The translations under genes were made by a program, and so were the position numbers. From NCBI GenBank assembly GCA_947259685.1, contig CAMYNC010000219.1:1-11395 (forward strand): a stretch of 11,395 bases of DNA. Reading direction: 5' to 3'. The DNA comes from an uncultured Desulfuromonadales bacterium (GTDB taxonomy: Bacteria > Desulfobacterota > Desulfuromonadia > Desulfuromonadales > Geopsychrobacteraceae). Below the pieces are notes generated by a model. It was not told the origin of the DNA and did no database searches. It saw only the letters and a list, made by a program, of their open reading frames with translations. Below, piece by piece: positions 1 through 5,829 of this stretch. Position 1 is the first letter of the stretch; every line of letters begins with the position of its first letter.

Positions 1-1
1 G

Positions 2-1060
2 GTGCTGTTGGTCATCCCGGCTTACGTCTATCATTGGAAGCCGATCAAGGAGATCGCGGTACTCGGCGAGCTGCTGGCGATCTCGGCGATCTGCATGTGT
101 CTGATGTTTGTTACTGCCGACCTTGGCCGTCCCGATCGTTTCTGGCATTTGATCCCGAAGCTTGGCATCCTAAACTTTCCGACCTCCATGCTGGCCTGGG
201 ATGTGGTGGTTCTGAACATCTACCTGGTCCTGAACCTGGTGATTGCCGTCTATATCCTTTATGAGACCTACTACAAGCGGGTGCCGAACAAGAATTTCAC
301 CACCCCCTTGCTGCTGCTGTCGATTCCTGCGGCGATCTCAATCCACACGGTCACCGCCTTCCTCTACAACGGTCTGGGGGCACGGCATTTCTGGAACGCT
401 TCGATTCTGGCACCACGGTTTCTGGCGTCGGCATTTTGTTCTGGCCCGGCCTTCATGATCCTCATCTTTCTACTGATCCGCAAGTACACCAAGTTCAAGA
501 TTAAAGACGAGGCGATTCATAAGGTTGCTGAGTTGATCGCTTACGCCATGTTTATCAATCTGTTCCTGCTTGGTGCCGAGGTTTTCAAGGATTACTATTC
601 CAATACGGTTCACCTGGCTCCCCTCAAGTACCTGTTGCAGGGCCTGCATGGTCATAATGCGCTGGTGCCCTGGATCTGGACGGCGATTATTTTTAACATG
701 ACCGCGTTTCTCATTTTCCTGATTCCTGAAACGCGGAAAAATCACGTGACGCTGGTGATCGGCTGTATCCTGATTTTCATCGGGGTGTATATCGAAAAGG
801 GGATGGGGCTGGTTATCCCGGGTTTTGTGCCGGATGTGCTGCATGAAATTTACGAGTATTCGCCATCCGGGATCGAGATCATCGTCAGTATGGGAATCTG
901 GGCGGCCGGGATGCTCATCTTTACCATGCTGTTGCGGGTTGGGATTCCGATCCTAAACGGCGATTTTCATGTCGCCGATGACGGTGTCGGCTCGCATATC
1001 GGTGACCAGATGTTCTTTATCGGCAAGGACGACAAGCGGAATCCAGACCAGCTAGAATGA
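2..1060 (+). CDS. NrfD/DsrP/HmcC-like integral membrane quinone-interacting subunit (5' partial)
   Basis: Polytopic inner-membrane protein of the NrfD/PsrC superfamily. In respiratory complexes these exchange electrons and protons with menaquinone, working with a periplasmic Fe-S or cytochrome partner. The frame is open to the left edge, so the GTG at base 2 is not a credible start and the N-terminus is missing; 352 residues are visible and the family usually has about 380-420. Several hydrophobic helices alternate with short loops. Residues 39-52 carry the ADLGRPDRFWHLIP loop, which I associate with the DsrP/HmcC branch. The C-terminus is a charged cytoplasmic tail. The rest of its complex must lie upstream. 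It is separated by 734 bases from the next respiratory operon, so it is probably the last gene of its own transcript. No clear intrinsic terminator follows. The superfamily call is secure; the exact complex (Dsr-, Hmc- or Cbc-like) is not. Confidence 0.88.
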   Translation: MLLVIPAYVYHWKPIKEIAVLGELLAISAICMCLMFVTADLGRPDRFWHLIPKLGILNFPTSMLAWDVVVLNIYLVLNLVIAVYILYETYYKRVPNKNFTTPLLLLSIPAAISIHTVTAFLYNGLGARHFWNASILAPRFLASAFCSGPAFMILIFLLIRKYTKFKIKDEAIHKVAELIAYAMFINLFLLGAEVFKDYYSNTVHLAPLKYLLQGLHGHNALVPWIWTAIIFNMTAFLIFLIPETRKNHVTLVIGCILIFIGVYIEKGMGLVIPGFVPDVLHEIYEYSPSGIEIIVSMGIWAAGMLIFTMLLRVGIPILNGDFHVADDGVGSHIGDQMFFIGKDDKRNPDQLE

Positions 1061-1270
1061 TTCATTGAGATTCTCTTGGGCAGACCGAGTGCGATGATAA
1101 AAATTACCAAGTCGGGCCTTTTGTTCGGGCAAAACGCGGAATAGATGATTTGTTTTTTTTTCATAGGAATAAAAATATGGTATGCCTTTTGGCCGGCACA
1201 GATTATAAAATTCCACTTGTTTTATAGAGAGTTAAGATTTGTAAAAAAAGTCCAGAAAAAGTTTTTTGTG

Positions 1271-1301
1271 TTGACAGTAAAATAACAAAATACTATTTTA
1301 C
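1271..1301 (+). promoter_or_regulatory. Sigma70-type promoter with embedded inverted repeat
   Basis: A perfect TTGACA -35 box (1271-1276) is followed by a 17-base spacer and TATTTT as the -10 box (1294-1299). An 8-bp perfect inverted repeat overlaps it: GTAAAATA (1277-1284) and TATTTTAC (1294-1301), separated by 9 bases. The right half covers the -10 box, which is a classical place for a dimeric repressor to bind. The likely target is the cytochrome/Fe-S/NrfD operon starting at 1795, about 490 bases away. A short untranslated RNA is the alternative. The promoter is seen in sequence; regulation is inferred. Confidence 0.55.
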
Positions 1302-1411
1302 GTCGCTCTAGGGATTTGACGGAGTGTTGTCCGGCGTTATAGCTGAATCCATACAGTGGGCTGCTGGTCAAGCAAAGATTGAATCCTTGTTATACTCTGC
1401 CAAGCGCTCTG

Positions 1412-1579
1412 TTAGGCTGGGCTGGAAGCTGCTTTTCTATTCGTAACACCATCACAGTCAGGTAGGTCTGAAAGCTGCTGAACCTTGAAGGGCACCGCCA
1501 ACTGAGCGAAAGCAATCAATGCTTCGCCTGTGCTCCCGGTGGCGGCAGTCTTCGTTAAATAATCAAGTGTTTTGTTCAT
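1412..1579 (-). CDS. Doubtful 55-residue ORF
   Basis: ATG at 1579-1577, stop TAA at 1414-1412, giving 55 residues that I cannot assign to any family. The protein would be neutral, with no signal peptide or transmembrane segment, and there is no good Shine-Dalgarno site (only GGTGCGAG upstream). The same frame continues upstream beyond an in-frame TGA as about 25 further plausible residues, so it could be the end of a decayed gene. Its ends look like integron core sites: GTTAGAC just before the start and GCCTAAC overlapping the stop. The partner half-sites of a full attC are missing. It lies antisense within the possible leader of the cytochrome operon. It may well be non-coding. Confidence 0.18.
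   Translation of the reverse strand: MNKTLDYLTKTAATGSTGEALIAFAQLAVPFKVQQLSDLPDCDGVTNRKAASSPA
1495..1545. other. Nested stem-loop in the leader region
   Basis: The outer stem is CCGCCA (1495-1500) with TGGCGG (1540-1545). The inner stem is GCGAAAGCA (1506-1514) with TGCTTCGC (1520-1527), containing one bulged A and closing on a five-base loop. No U-tract follows, so it is not an intrinsic terminator. It could be a structured element in a long mRNA leader or part of a small RNA, and it does not match a riboswitch class I can name. It overlaps the doubtful minus-strand ORF. Confidence 0.35.
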
Positions 1580-1794
1580 CTCGCACCGGTCTAACTGGTG
1601 CTGTCACAGACTAGGACATTCCGCAAACAGCTTAATGCAAACCACTCGTAGTTCTGAATGGCTTTTGCGCTGCTCTGCGGCCTAGGTTTGACCCACTTTT
1701 GAGAGCCGGTTTTTCGAAAATGGCTTGGATATCTACTTTAGTTTTTCGCACTCTGGTTTGCTTGAATTAGCCATCTAGCAGGAAGGATAAAACA

Positions 1795-2283
1795 GTGAAA
1801 AGTCATGTCTGGCGGCCGCTCTTTGCGGTCATCGCACTGGTGGTTGGAATCCTGGTCTTCCGACTCTTCTATGTTCCGAACGACTTCGGTTCCGGGGAAC
1901 GTGGTTTCATGTACTCATACCATCGCCTCTCCAATGAAGAGGAATGGAAAGCACAACCGGTCAAGTACAGTGATACCGGTAAGACCAACATGCACGAGTT
2001 CTGTGGCGAGTGCCATGGCGATGTGGTTGATATCCGTACCGAAGATTTGCACGGCACCATCGCCTGTGAAAACTGTCATGGTCCGGCCTTCGATCACCCG
2101 GAAGACCCCGAAGTGCTGGTGATCGATCGCGGCCGCGACGTCTGCTTGCGTTGCCACACCGATCTGCCTTACACCACCAGTGAGCGGTCTCGGATTCCCG
2201 GCATCGATCCGAAAGAGCACAACGTCGACGACATGTGCGTGGATTGTCACGATCCGCACAACCCGAGATTGGAGGATATGTAA
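1795..2283 (+). CDS. Membrane-anchored tetraheme cytochrome c
   Basis: Periplasmic electron carrier of 162 residues held in the inner membrane by one N-terminal helix (about residues 8-26), preceded by a short positive stretch. Four CXXCH heme c sites are visible: CGECH (70-74), CENCH (91-95), CLRCH (117-121) and CVDCH (148-152). Extra histidines (H67, H86, H101, H142, H155) are candidates for distal ligands. The start is GTG at 1795, behind AGGAAGGA at a normal distance; no upstream ATG is better. The stop lies two bases before the next gene, so this is the first gene of a three-gene unit with an Fe-S protein and an NrfD-like protein. By architecture it corresponds to the cytochrome subunit of quinol oxidoreductases such as Geobacter Cbc4 (CbcS) or to the role of QrcA. 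That parallel is inferred from gene order and heme count. Confidence 0.93.
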   Translation: MKSHVWRPLFAVIALVVGILVFRLFYVPNDFGSGERGFMYSYHRLSNEEEWKAQPVKYSDTGKTNMHEFCGECHGDVVDIRTEDLHGTIACENCHGPAFDHPEDPEVLVIDRGRDVCLRCHTDLPYTTSERSRIPGIDPKEHNVDDMCVDCHDPHNPRLEDM

Positions 2284-2285
2284 CC

Positions 2286-3059
2286 ATGGAGAGGCGTAAT
2301 TTTCTGAAGAATACGATTATGGTGGTGGCCGGCGCCTCGGTTCCCCTCTCGGCTCTCGAGTTGGTTGATCCGAAAGAAGTTCTGGCGGCAAACCCTGAAA
2401 TCCACTGGGCTTTTCTGCTCAATACTCACAAGTGTGTCGGCTGCGGCTTCTGCGTCAAGGCCTGCAAGACCGAAAACGATATCCCTTTCAATGCCAATGT
2501 CACCCGGACCTGGGTAGAGCGCTACGTCTATACCAAAGATGACCGCCGTTATATCGACAGCCCCGACGGTGCTCTGTACGGTTACACCGAATCGCGTATC
2601 GACCTCGGCAAAGGAGAGTACAAAGAAATCGATCCGAAGAATGTCGGTAAGGCCTTCTTCGTACCGAAGCTTTGTAACCACTGTGAAACTCCCCCTTGCA
2701 CCCAGGTCTGTCCGGTCGGAGCGACTTACAAGACCGATGATGGTGTGGTGCTGGTTGATAAAGAGTGGTGTATCGGCTGCGGTTACTGCATCATGGCCTG
2801 CCCCTACGGTGCCCGTTTCTTCCATCCGACCGATCATGTCGCCGATAAATGTACTTTCTGCTATCACCGCATCACCAAGGGCCTGGAGACCGCCTGTGTC
2901 AACGCCTGCCCCTTCGGCGCGCGGAAGATGCTCAATATCAAAGATATTAATGACCCGAGCACGCAGCTCATCTTGAATGAGCGGGTCGGGGTGCTGAAAG
3001 ATGAATTCGGAACCAAGCCCCAGGCCTTCTATATCGGCTTGGCACAGGAGGTGCGCTAA
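2286..3059 (+). CDS. Tat-exported 4x[4Fe-4S] ferredoxin-type subunit (DmsB/PsrB/QrcC-like)
   Basis: Electron-transfer subunit of 257 residues that should carry electrons between the tetraheme cytochrome and the NrfD-like membrane protein. The ATG at 2286 is chosen because GGAGG at 2271-2275 precedes it and because it places a twin-arginine signal, RRNFLK (3-8), at the N-terminus, followed by a hydrophobic stretch to about residue 25. A start at 2235 would bury this signal. Four cysteine sets are complete: C50/C53/C56/C60, C130/C133/C138/C142, C162/C165/C168/C172 and C189/C192/C204/C208. This is the usual pattern of the DmsB family. The Tat signal puts it on the periplasmic face, as in Qrc and Hmc-type complexes. 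No molybdopterin catalytic subunit is adjacent, so an electron-transfer complex is more likely than a DMSO- or polysulfide-reductase. Compare CbcU of Geobacter Cbc4. Confidence 0.94.
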   Translation: MERRNFLKNTIMVVAGASVPLSALELVDPKEVLAANPEIHWAFLLNTHKCVGCGFCVKACKTENDIPFNANVTRTWVERYVYTKDDRRYIDSPDGALYGYTESRIDLGKGEYKEIDPKNVGKAFFVPKLCNHCETPPCTQVCPVGATYKTDDGVVLVDKEWCIGCGYCIMACPYGARFFHPTDHVADKCTFCYHRITKGLETACVNACPFGARKMLNIKDINDPSTQLILNERVGVLKDEFGTKPQAFYIGLAQEVR

Positions 3060-3068
3060 TCATGATTG
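3046..3068 (+). promoter_or_regulatory. Ambiguous ribosome binding site and start of the second NrfD-like gene
   Basis: A strong AGGAGG (3046-3051) sits 10 bases before an ATG at 3062. That ATG opens a frame of only 13 codons, ending at TAA 3101-3103. The long frame has an in-frame TGA at 3063-3065 overlapping this ATG and can first start at TTG 3066, 14 bases from the Shine-Dalgarno, or at GTG 3090. Removing four bases (ATTG, 3065-3068) would give ATG followed directly by AAC AAG CCG, the start of the long frame. So either the TTG is used or a small insertion or frameshift has displaced the start. Confidence 0.6.
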
Positions 3069-4208
3069 AACAAGCCGCTGAGATTCCATGTGGAAAAGCT
3101 TAAAGAGATCGCCAAGTTCTCGCTGGTCTTTTCCTTTGCGCTATTACCGGTGGCGATGATGCCGTTGATGTTGCACCTGCAGCAGCCGCTTCGAGGGATA
3201 AACGTCATGATGACGCCGCACTTTACCTCGGCAATTGCGGCCTTCGGCATCGTTTTCACCACCTACGCCTGCATTGTTGCGACTGAGCTTTGGTTTGTCT
3301 ATCGCGTCTATTTCGTCCGGCAGGTTGAAGAGATCCGTTCACAAGAGCTCAAAAGCGTGTTCGATATTGTTCGTCTGGCGATCTTCACCGCCCTGACCCT
3401 GGGTGCCTGGGATACCAGCAAGGAAGCGCAGGAAAAAGACCACAAGGCCTGCTCGATGATGGCGGCTATCGGTATCCCGGTTGCCTGCTTTTTGCACGGT
3501 TATGCCGGTTTCATCTTCGGTTCGGTCAAGGCGAACGCTCTCTGGATGACTCCGCTGATGCCGGTTATTTTCATCTGTTCGGCGGTTGTTTCCGGGATCG
3601 CCCTCTGTATCCTCTGTTATGTCATCACCCAGGAAATCCGCAAATTCATGGCGCGCCGTAAGATGGCCCGTTGGGCTGATGATCCGAATGCCCCGACTGC
3701 CGAGCAACTCGAAGGCGCCAAGCAGGAAGAGGTCTCCATGGTCGCCAACTACCTGATGTACTTTATGATTGCGGCGATCACCCTGGAAGTTCTCGACTTG
3801 ATCTTCCGCGGCTATACTCAGGTCAAGTCCTGGGACATCCTGCGTGAAGTCATTCTGGACCGGGACTTCACCAAGATCTTCATCCTGCAGTATGGTCTGG
3901 GTAATGTCCTGCCCTTCCTGATGATGATTCTGCCGGGGCGCAATGTCCGGCGGACCACCATCGCCTGTGCCCTGGTCCTTTTCGGGGTGTTCATGATGCG
4001 TTGGAACGTGGTTATCGGTGGTCAGGCCTTCTCGCTGAGTTTTGCCGGCTTCATGCACTACCATCTGCCGATCATTCCGCACGATATGGAAACCTTCAAA
4101 GAAGGCTTCTTCGGCGCCCTGACGGTTATGGTGACCCCGTTTGTGCTTTTCTACTTCATCAACATGATCATGCCGGCCTTCCATAAAGACGAAGAGGAAT
4201 GCCATTAA
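3066..4208 (+). CDS. NrfD-like integral membrane quinol oxidoreductase subunit
   Basis: Polytopic membrane protein of about 380 residues with roughly eight to ten hydrophobic helices (for example near 17-38, 54-80, 131-154, 161-188, 225-247, 271-290, 297-314 and 347-369). A charged cytoplasmic loop lies at about 190-222. Length and topology fit the NrfD/PsrC superfamily, the quinone-site subunit of cytochrome/Fe-S/NrfD complexes such as Qrc (QrcD), alternative complex III (ActC/ActF) and Geobacter Cbc4 (CbcT). With the two preceding genes it should move electrons between menaquinol and periplasmic cytochromes. Sequence motifs differ from the NrfD-like protein at the left edge, so this is not a recent duplicate. 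The 5' end is uncertain: the frame starts at TTG 3066 while the best Shine-Dalgarno/ATG pair is out of frame at 3062. The last gene of its operon, it is followed within 11 bases by a strong terminator. Confidence 0.9.
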   Translation: MNKPLRFHVEKLKEIAKFSLVFSFALLPVAMMPLMLHLQQPLRGINVMMTPHFTSAIAAFGIVFTTYACIVATELWFVYRVYFVRQVEEIRSQELKSVFDIVRLAIFTALTLGAWDTSKEAQEKDHKACSMMAAIGIPVACFLHGYAGFIFGSVKANALWMTPLMPVIFICSAVVSGIALCILCYVITQEIRKFMARRKMARWADDPNAPTAEQLEGAKQEEVSMVANYLMYFMIAAITLEVLDLIFRGYTQVKSWDILREVILDRDFTKIFILQYGLGNVLPFLMMILPGRNVRRTTIACALVLFGVFMMRWNVVIGGQAFSLSFAGFMHYHLPIIPHDMETFKEGFFGALTVMVTPFVLFYFINMIMPAFHKDEEECH

Positions 4209-4218
4209 GACTTGAACT

Positions 4219-4280
4219 AAACCGCTCAACGCAAAAAGGCCGTCCCGTTTGGGGCGGCCTTTTTGCGTTGAGCGGTTTTT
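4219..4280 (+). terminator. Nested double intrinsic terminator
   Basis: A 28-bp stem (4219-4246 with 4251-4278) contains only one G-U pair and closes on a four-base loop, GTTT. The inner part is itself a terminator hairpin (GGCCGTCCC/GGGGCGGCC) followed by TTTTT (4260-4264). The outer part (ACCGCTCAACGC/GCGTTGAGCGGT) is followed by a second TTTTT (4276-4280). The inner stem has A5 on the left, so it can also act on the opposite strand. It closes the respiratory operon. Confidence 0.93.
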
Positions 4281-4281
4281 G

Positions 4282-4311
4282 TTGGCAAGCCGGCGAGCGA
4301 AAATCTATACT
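4282..4311 (+). promoter_or_regulatory. Sigma70-type promoter of the hydrolase-DksA-YdcZ operon
   Basis: TTGGCA (4282-4287), an 18-base spacer, and TATACT (4306-4311) as the -10 box. It starts immediately after the terminator of the previous operon and ends 40 bases before the ATG at 4352. Confidence 0.6.
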
Positions 4312-4351
4312 GCTAGATTCATAAATCTGAACAAAATATATGGAGGAATAA

Positions 4352-4930
4352 ATGGCAGAAATCAAAGATAAATTTTGGCTTAAAAAAGAACAGGCTGCAC
4401 TGGTGGTGATCGATGTCCAGGAAAAGCTGATTCCCGCGATGGATGAGCGGATCTGCGGGCAGGTGGTCAGCCATATCAACATGCTGCTGGAAGGCTTTCA
4501 GGCGATGGAACTGCCGGTGATCGCCACCGAACAGTACCCGCGCGGCCTGGGGCATACCATTGAGGAGGTCGCGGCCGCGACCGCCCAGCAGTGCGTCGAA
4601 AAGGTCGCCTTCAGCTGCGCCGGGGAACCGAATTTTATCGCCGCGCTGGAAAAGATTGGCGCCAAACAGGTGCTGTTGGTTGGCATGGAAGCACATGTTT
4701 GTGTCTACCAGACCCTGATCGATCTGCTCGATCGAGGCTACACAGTGCATCTGGTGAGCGATGCCATCTGCTCCCGGTTTAAGAACGATTACCAGACCGC
4801 TGTCAACATGGCCGCGCAGATGGGGGCGGTAATTACGACCACCGAAACGGCGCTGTTCCAGTTGGTCGGGGTCGCTGGTGGCGCCGATTTTAAGGCGGTT
4901 TCCAAGCTGGCCAGGCGGCGGACCGCTTAA
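4352..4930 (+). CDS. Isochorismatase-family cysteine hydrolase
   Basis: Cytoplasmic alpha/beta hydrolase of 192 residues in the isochorismatase/nicotinamidase/YcaC superfamily. The catalytic triad is readable: D21 in VVIDVQEK, K84 in CVEKVAF and C117 in GMEAHVCV; the stretch just before the cysteine is where the family has its cis-peptide. The family hydrolyses amide, ester or vinyl-ether bonds, but the substrate cannot be read from the sequence. No nicotinamidase metal-site histidine cluster is evident, so I would not call it PncA, and no siderophore genes are near, so EntB-type isochorismatase is unlikely. The ATG is preceded by GGAGG (4342-4346). The stop overlaps the start of the next gene by one base (TAATG), which suggests translational coupling with the zinc-finger protein. 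Confidence 0.92.
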   Translation: MAEIKDKFWLKKEQAALVVIDVQEKLIPAMDERICGQVVSHINMLLEGFQAMELPVIATEQYPRGLGHTIEEVAAATAQQCVEKVAFSCAGEPNFIAALEKIGAKQVLLVGMEAHVCVYQTLIDLLDRGYTVHLVSDAICSRFKNDYQTAVNMAAQMGAVITTTETALFQLVGVAGGADFKAVSKLARRRTA

Positions 4931-5289
4931 TGGTTGAGCTCAACGCTGCACAGCTTGCCGAGTTGCGGCAGGATCTGAGCGAGCTGCAAGCGCAGCTCCA
5001 GCAATTACTGGCCGATTCCCGGCAGAGCAGCGCGGCGGTTGACCTCGATCAGCCGATCGGTCGCTTGTCGCGGATGGATGCCCTGCAGCAGCAAGCGATG
5101 GCCAAAGCCAATCGCGAGGGACATCAGCGACGGCTGAAGTTGATTGAATCGGCCTTGCAGGCGATCAAGCAGCAGCGCTATGGCGAATGCCGGCGCTGTG
5201 AAGAGCCGATCGGCTACGCGCGCCTCAAGGCGCGGCCGGAATCACCCTTTTGCCTGGCTTGTCAGGGGCAGCTTGAAGGGAGCCTATAG
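4930..5289 (+). CDS. DksA/TraR-family C4 zinc-finger protein
   Basis: Protein of 119 residues with a predicted helical, Gln/Leu-rich N-terminal half (about 6-30 and 50-82) and a C-terminal C4 zinc finger: C87, C90, C108 and C111. DksA-type proteins insert a coiled coil into the RNA polymerase secondary channel and modulate initiation, often with ppGpp. This one is shorter than E. coli DksA (151 residues) and longer than TraR (73). Acidic residues D38 and D40 lie near the turn between the two helices, where DksA carries its functional aspartates, but I cannot align them with confidence. The start overlaps the hydrolase stop by one base. The next gene starts immediately after its stop. Such small DksA-like proteins are common as extra paralogues, so it is probably not the main DksA of the cell. 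Confidence 0.9.
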   Translation: MVELNAAQLAELRQDLSELQAQLQQLLADSRQSSAAVDLDQPIGRLSRMDALQQQAMAKANREGHQRRLKLIESALQAIKQQRYGECRRCEEPIGYARLKARPESPFCLACQGQLEGSL

Positions 5290-5727
5290 GTGTCTAATCT
5301 GGGATTGATTGCCGCCATGCTGGCGGGTGGTGTGGCGGTGGCGATTCAACCTTCGATCAACGCCCGGCTGGCTGAAAAGACCGGTTTTCTACACGCTGCA
5401 ACGGTCTCATTTGCGGTCGGCACCCTGGTTTTGCTGATTATTTCACTGGTGAGCAATCAAGGCAGCTTCCGGCGGGCCAGCGAAGCCGACTGGTGGCAGT
5501 GGACCGGCGGCTTTTACGGGGCGTTTTTTGTCGCCATGACGATTTTCGCCGTGCCGCGCATCGGCACTACCGCGGTCCTTGCGTTAACGATTGTTTCGCA
5601 ACTGGCCGCCGGGTTGGTGATGGATCACTACGGCATGTTCGGCATGCGCGGCATCCCGGTCGATTTCAAACGGCTGTTGGGAGTGGCGCTGCTGTTGGTC
5701 GGGGTGGCGCTGATCTGCCGTCGCTAA
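5290..5727 (+). CDS. YdcZ/DUF606-family DMT-superfamily membrane protein
   Basis: Small inner-membrane protein of 145 residues with four to five hydrophobic helices (about 4-21, 35-54, 71-88, 92-109 and 126-143). The N-terminal pattern GGVAVAIQPSINARL and the central WWQWTGGFYGAFFV stretch are typical of the YdcZ family (drug/metabolite transporter superfamily). Family members often work as pairs or dimers; substrates are mostly unknown. It starts with GTG directly after the stop of the zinc-finger gene, with GAAGGGAG (5275-5282) inside that gene as ribosome binding site. No strong terminator follows; a short AT-rich hairpin CTCTT/AAGAG sits just behind the stop. Confidence 0.88.
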   Translation: MSNLGLIAAMLAGGVAVAIQPSINARLAEKTGFLHAATVSFAVGTLVLLIISLVSNQGSFRRASEADWWQWTGGFYGAFFVAMTIFAVPRIGTTAVLALTIVSQLAAGLVMDHYGMFGMRGIPVDFKRLLGVALLLVGVALICRR

Positions 5728-5789
5728 GCTCTTGAAGTTTAAGAGAAATAAAGATTAGCTTGGATTTCAGAAATTTGTCAGAAGGGACC

Positions 5790-5797
5790 GCTATACT
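5790..5797 (+). promoter_or_regulatory. -10-like element upstream of the response regulator
   Basis: GCTATACT lies 33 bases before the ATG at 5830, a sensible promoter distance. The only -35-like hexamer nearby, TTGTCA (5775-5780), leaves just 11 bases, which is too short. The element could be activator-dependent or read by an RpoS-type sigma factor, whose -10 consensus begins CTATACT. Confidence 0.35.
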
Positions 5798-5829
5798 ACG
5801 ACGATCAACTGTGTTATCAGGAGGGTGGT

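Larger units (their letters stand above)
1061..1794. other. Long low-GC intergenic region between two respiratory operons
   Basis: There is no convincing protein gene in these 734 bases. The first 250 bases are rich in A/T runs, for example the T run near 1150-1160. The rest has mixed composition and is clearly less GC-rich than the flanking genes. Visible structure: a sigma70-like promoter with an inverted repeat (1271-1301), a 55-codon minus-strand frame (1412-1579), a nested hairpin (1495-1545), a small hairpin GCACCGG-TCTAA-CTGGTGC (1583-1601), a TTTTCGAAAA palindrome (1711-1720) and two copies of GTTTTTCG (1709-1716 and 1741-1748). If the 1271 promoter serves the cytochrome operon, the leader is nearly 490 nt. 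I looked for the GEMM (c-di-GMP/cAG) and cobalamin riboswitch signatures and did not find them. Confidence 0.6.

Noticed and set aside
1391..1396. TATACT in the intergenic gap as a second promoter
   Set aside because: No acceptable -35 hexamer lies 16-18 bases upstream, and nothing coding follows on that strand for 400 bases.
1301..1790. GEMM (c-di-GMP/cAG) or cobalamin riboswitch in the cytochrome leader
   Set aside because: These would be plausible in this group, but the conserved GEMM core and tetraloop arrangement and the B12-box pattern are not present.
2235..2285. Longer N-terminus for the Fe-S protein starting at 2235
   Set aside because: It overlaps the end of the cytochrome gene, lacks a ribosome site and would hide the twin-arginine signal that begins at the ATG at 2286.
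3339..4229. Long minus-strand open frame (296 codons) opposite the second NrfD gene
   Set aside because: Its product is rich in His, Arg, Glu and Asp with no recognisable domain, which is the usual shadow of a hydrophobic gene on the other strand.
5729..5745. Hairpin CTCTT-N7-AAGAG after the YdcZ gene as a terminator
   Set aside because: The stem is only five base pairs and AT-rich, with no U-tract behind it.
5775..5797. TTGTCA/TATACT as a sigma70 promoter of the response regulator
   Set aside because: The spacer is only 11 bases, too short for sigma70; only the -10-like element was kept, with low confidence.
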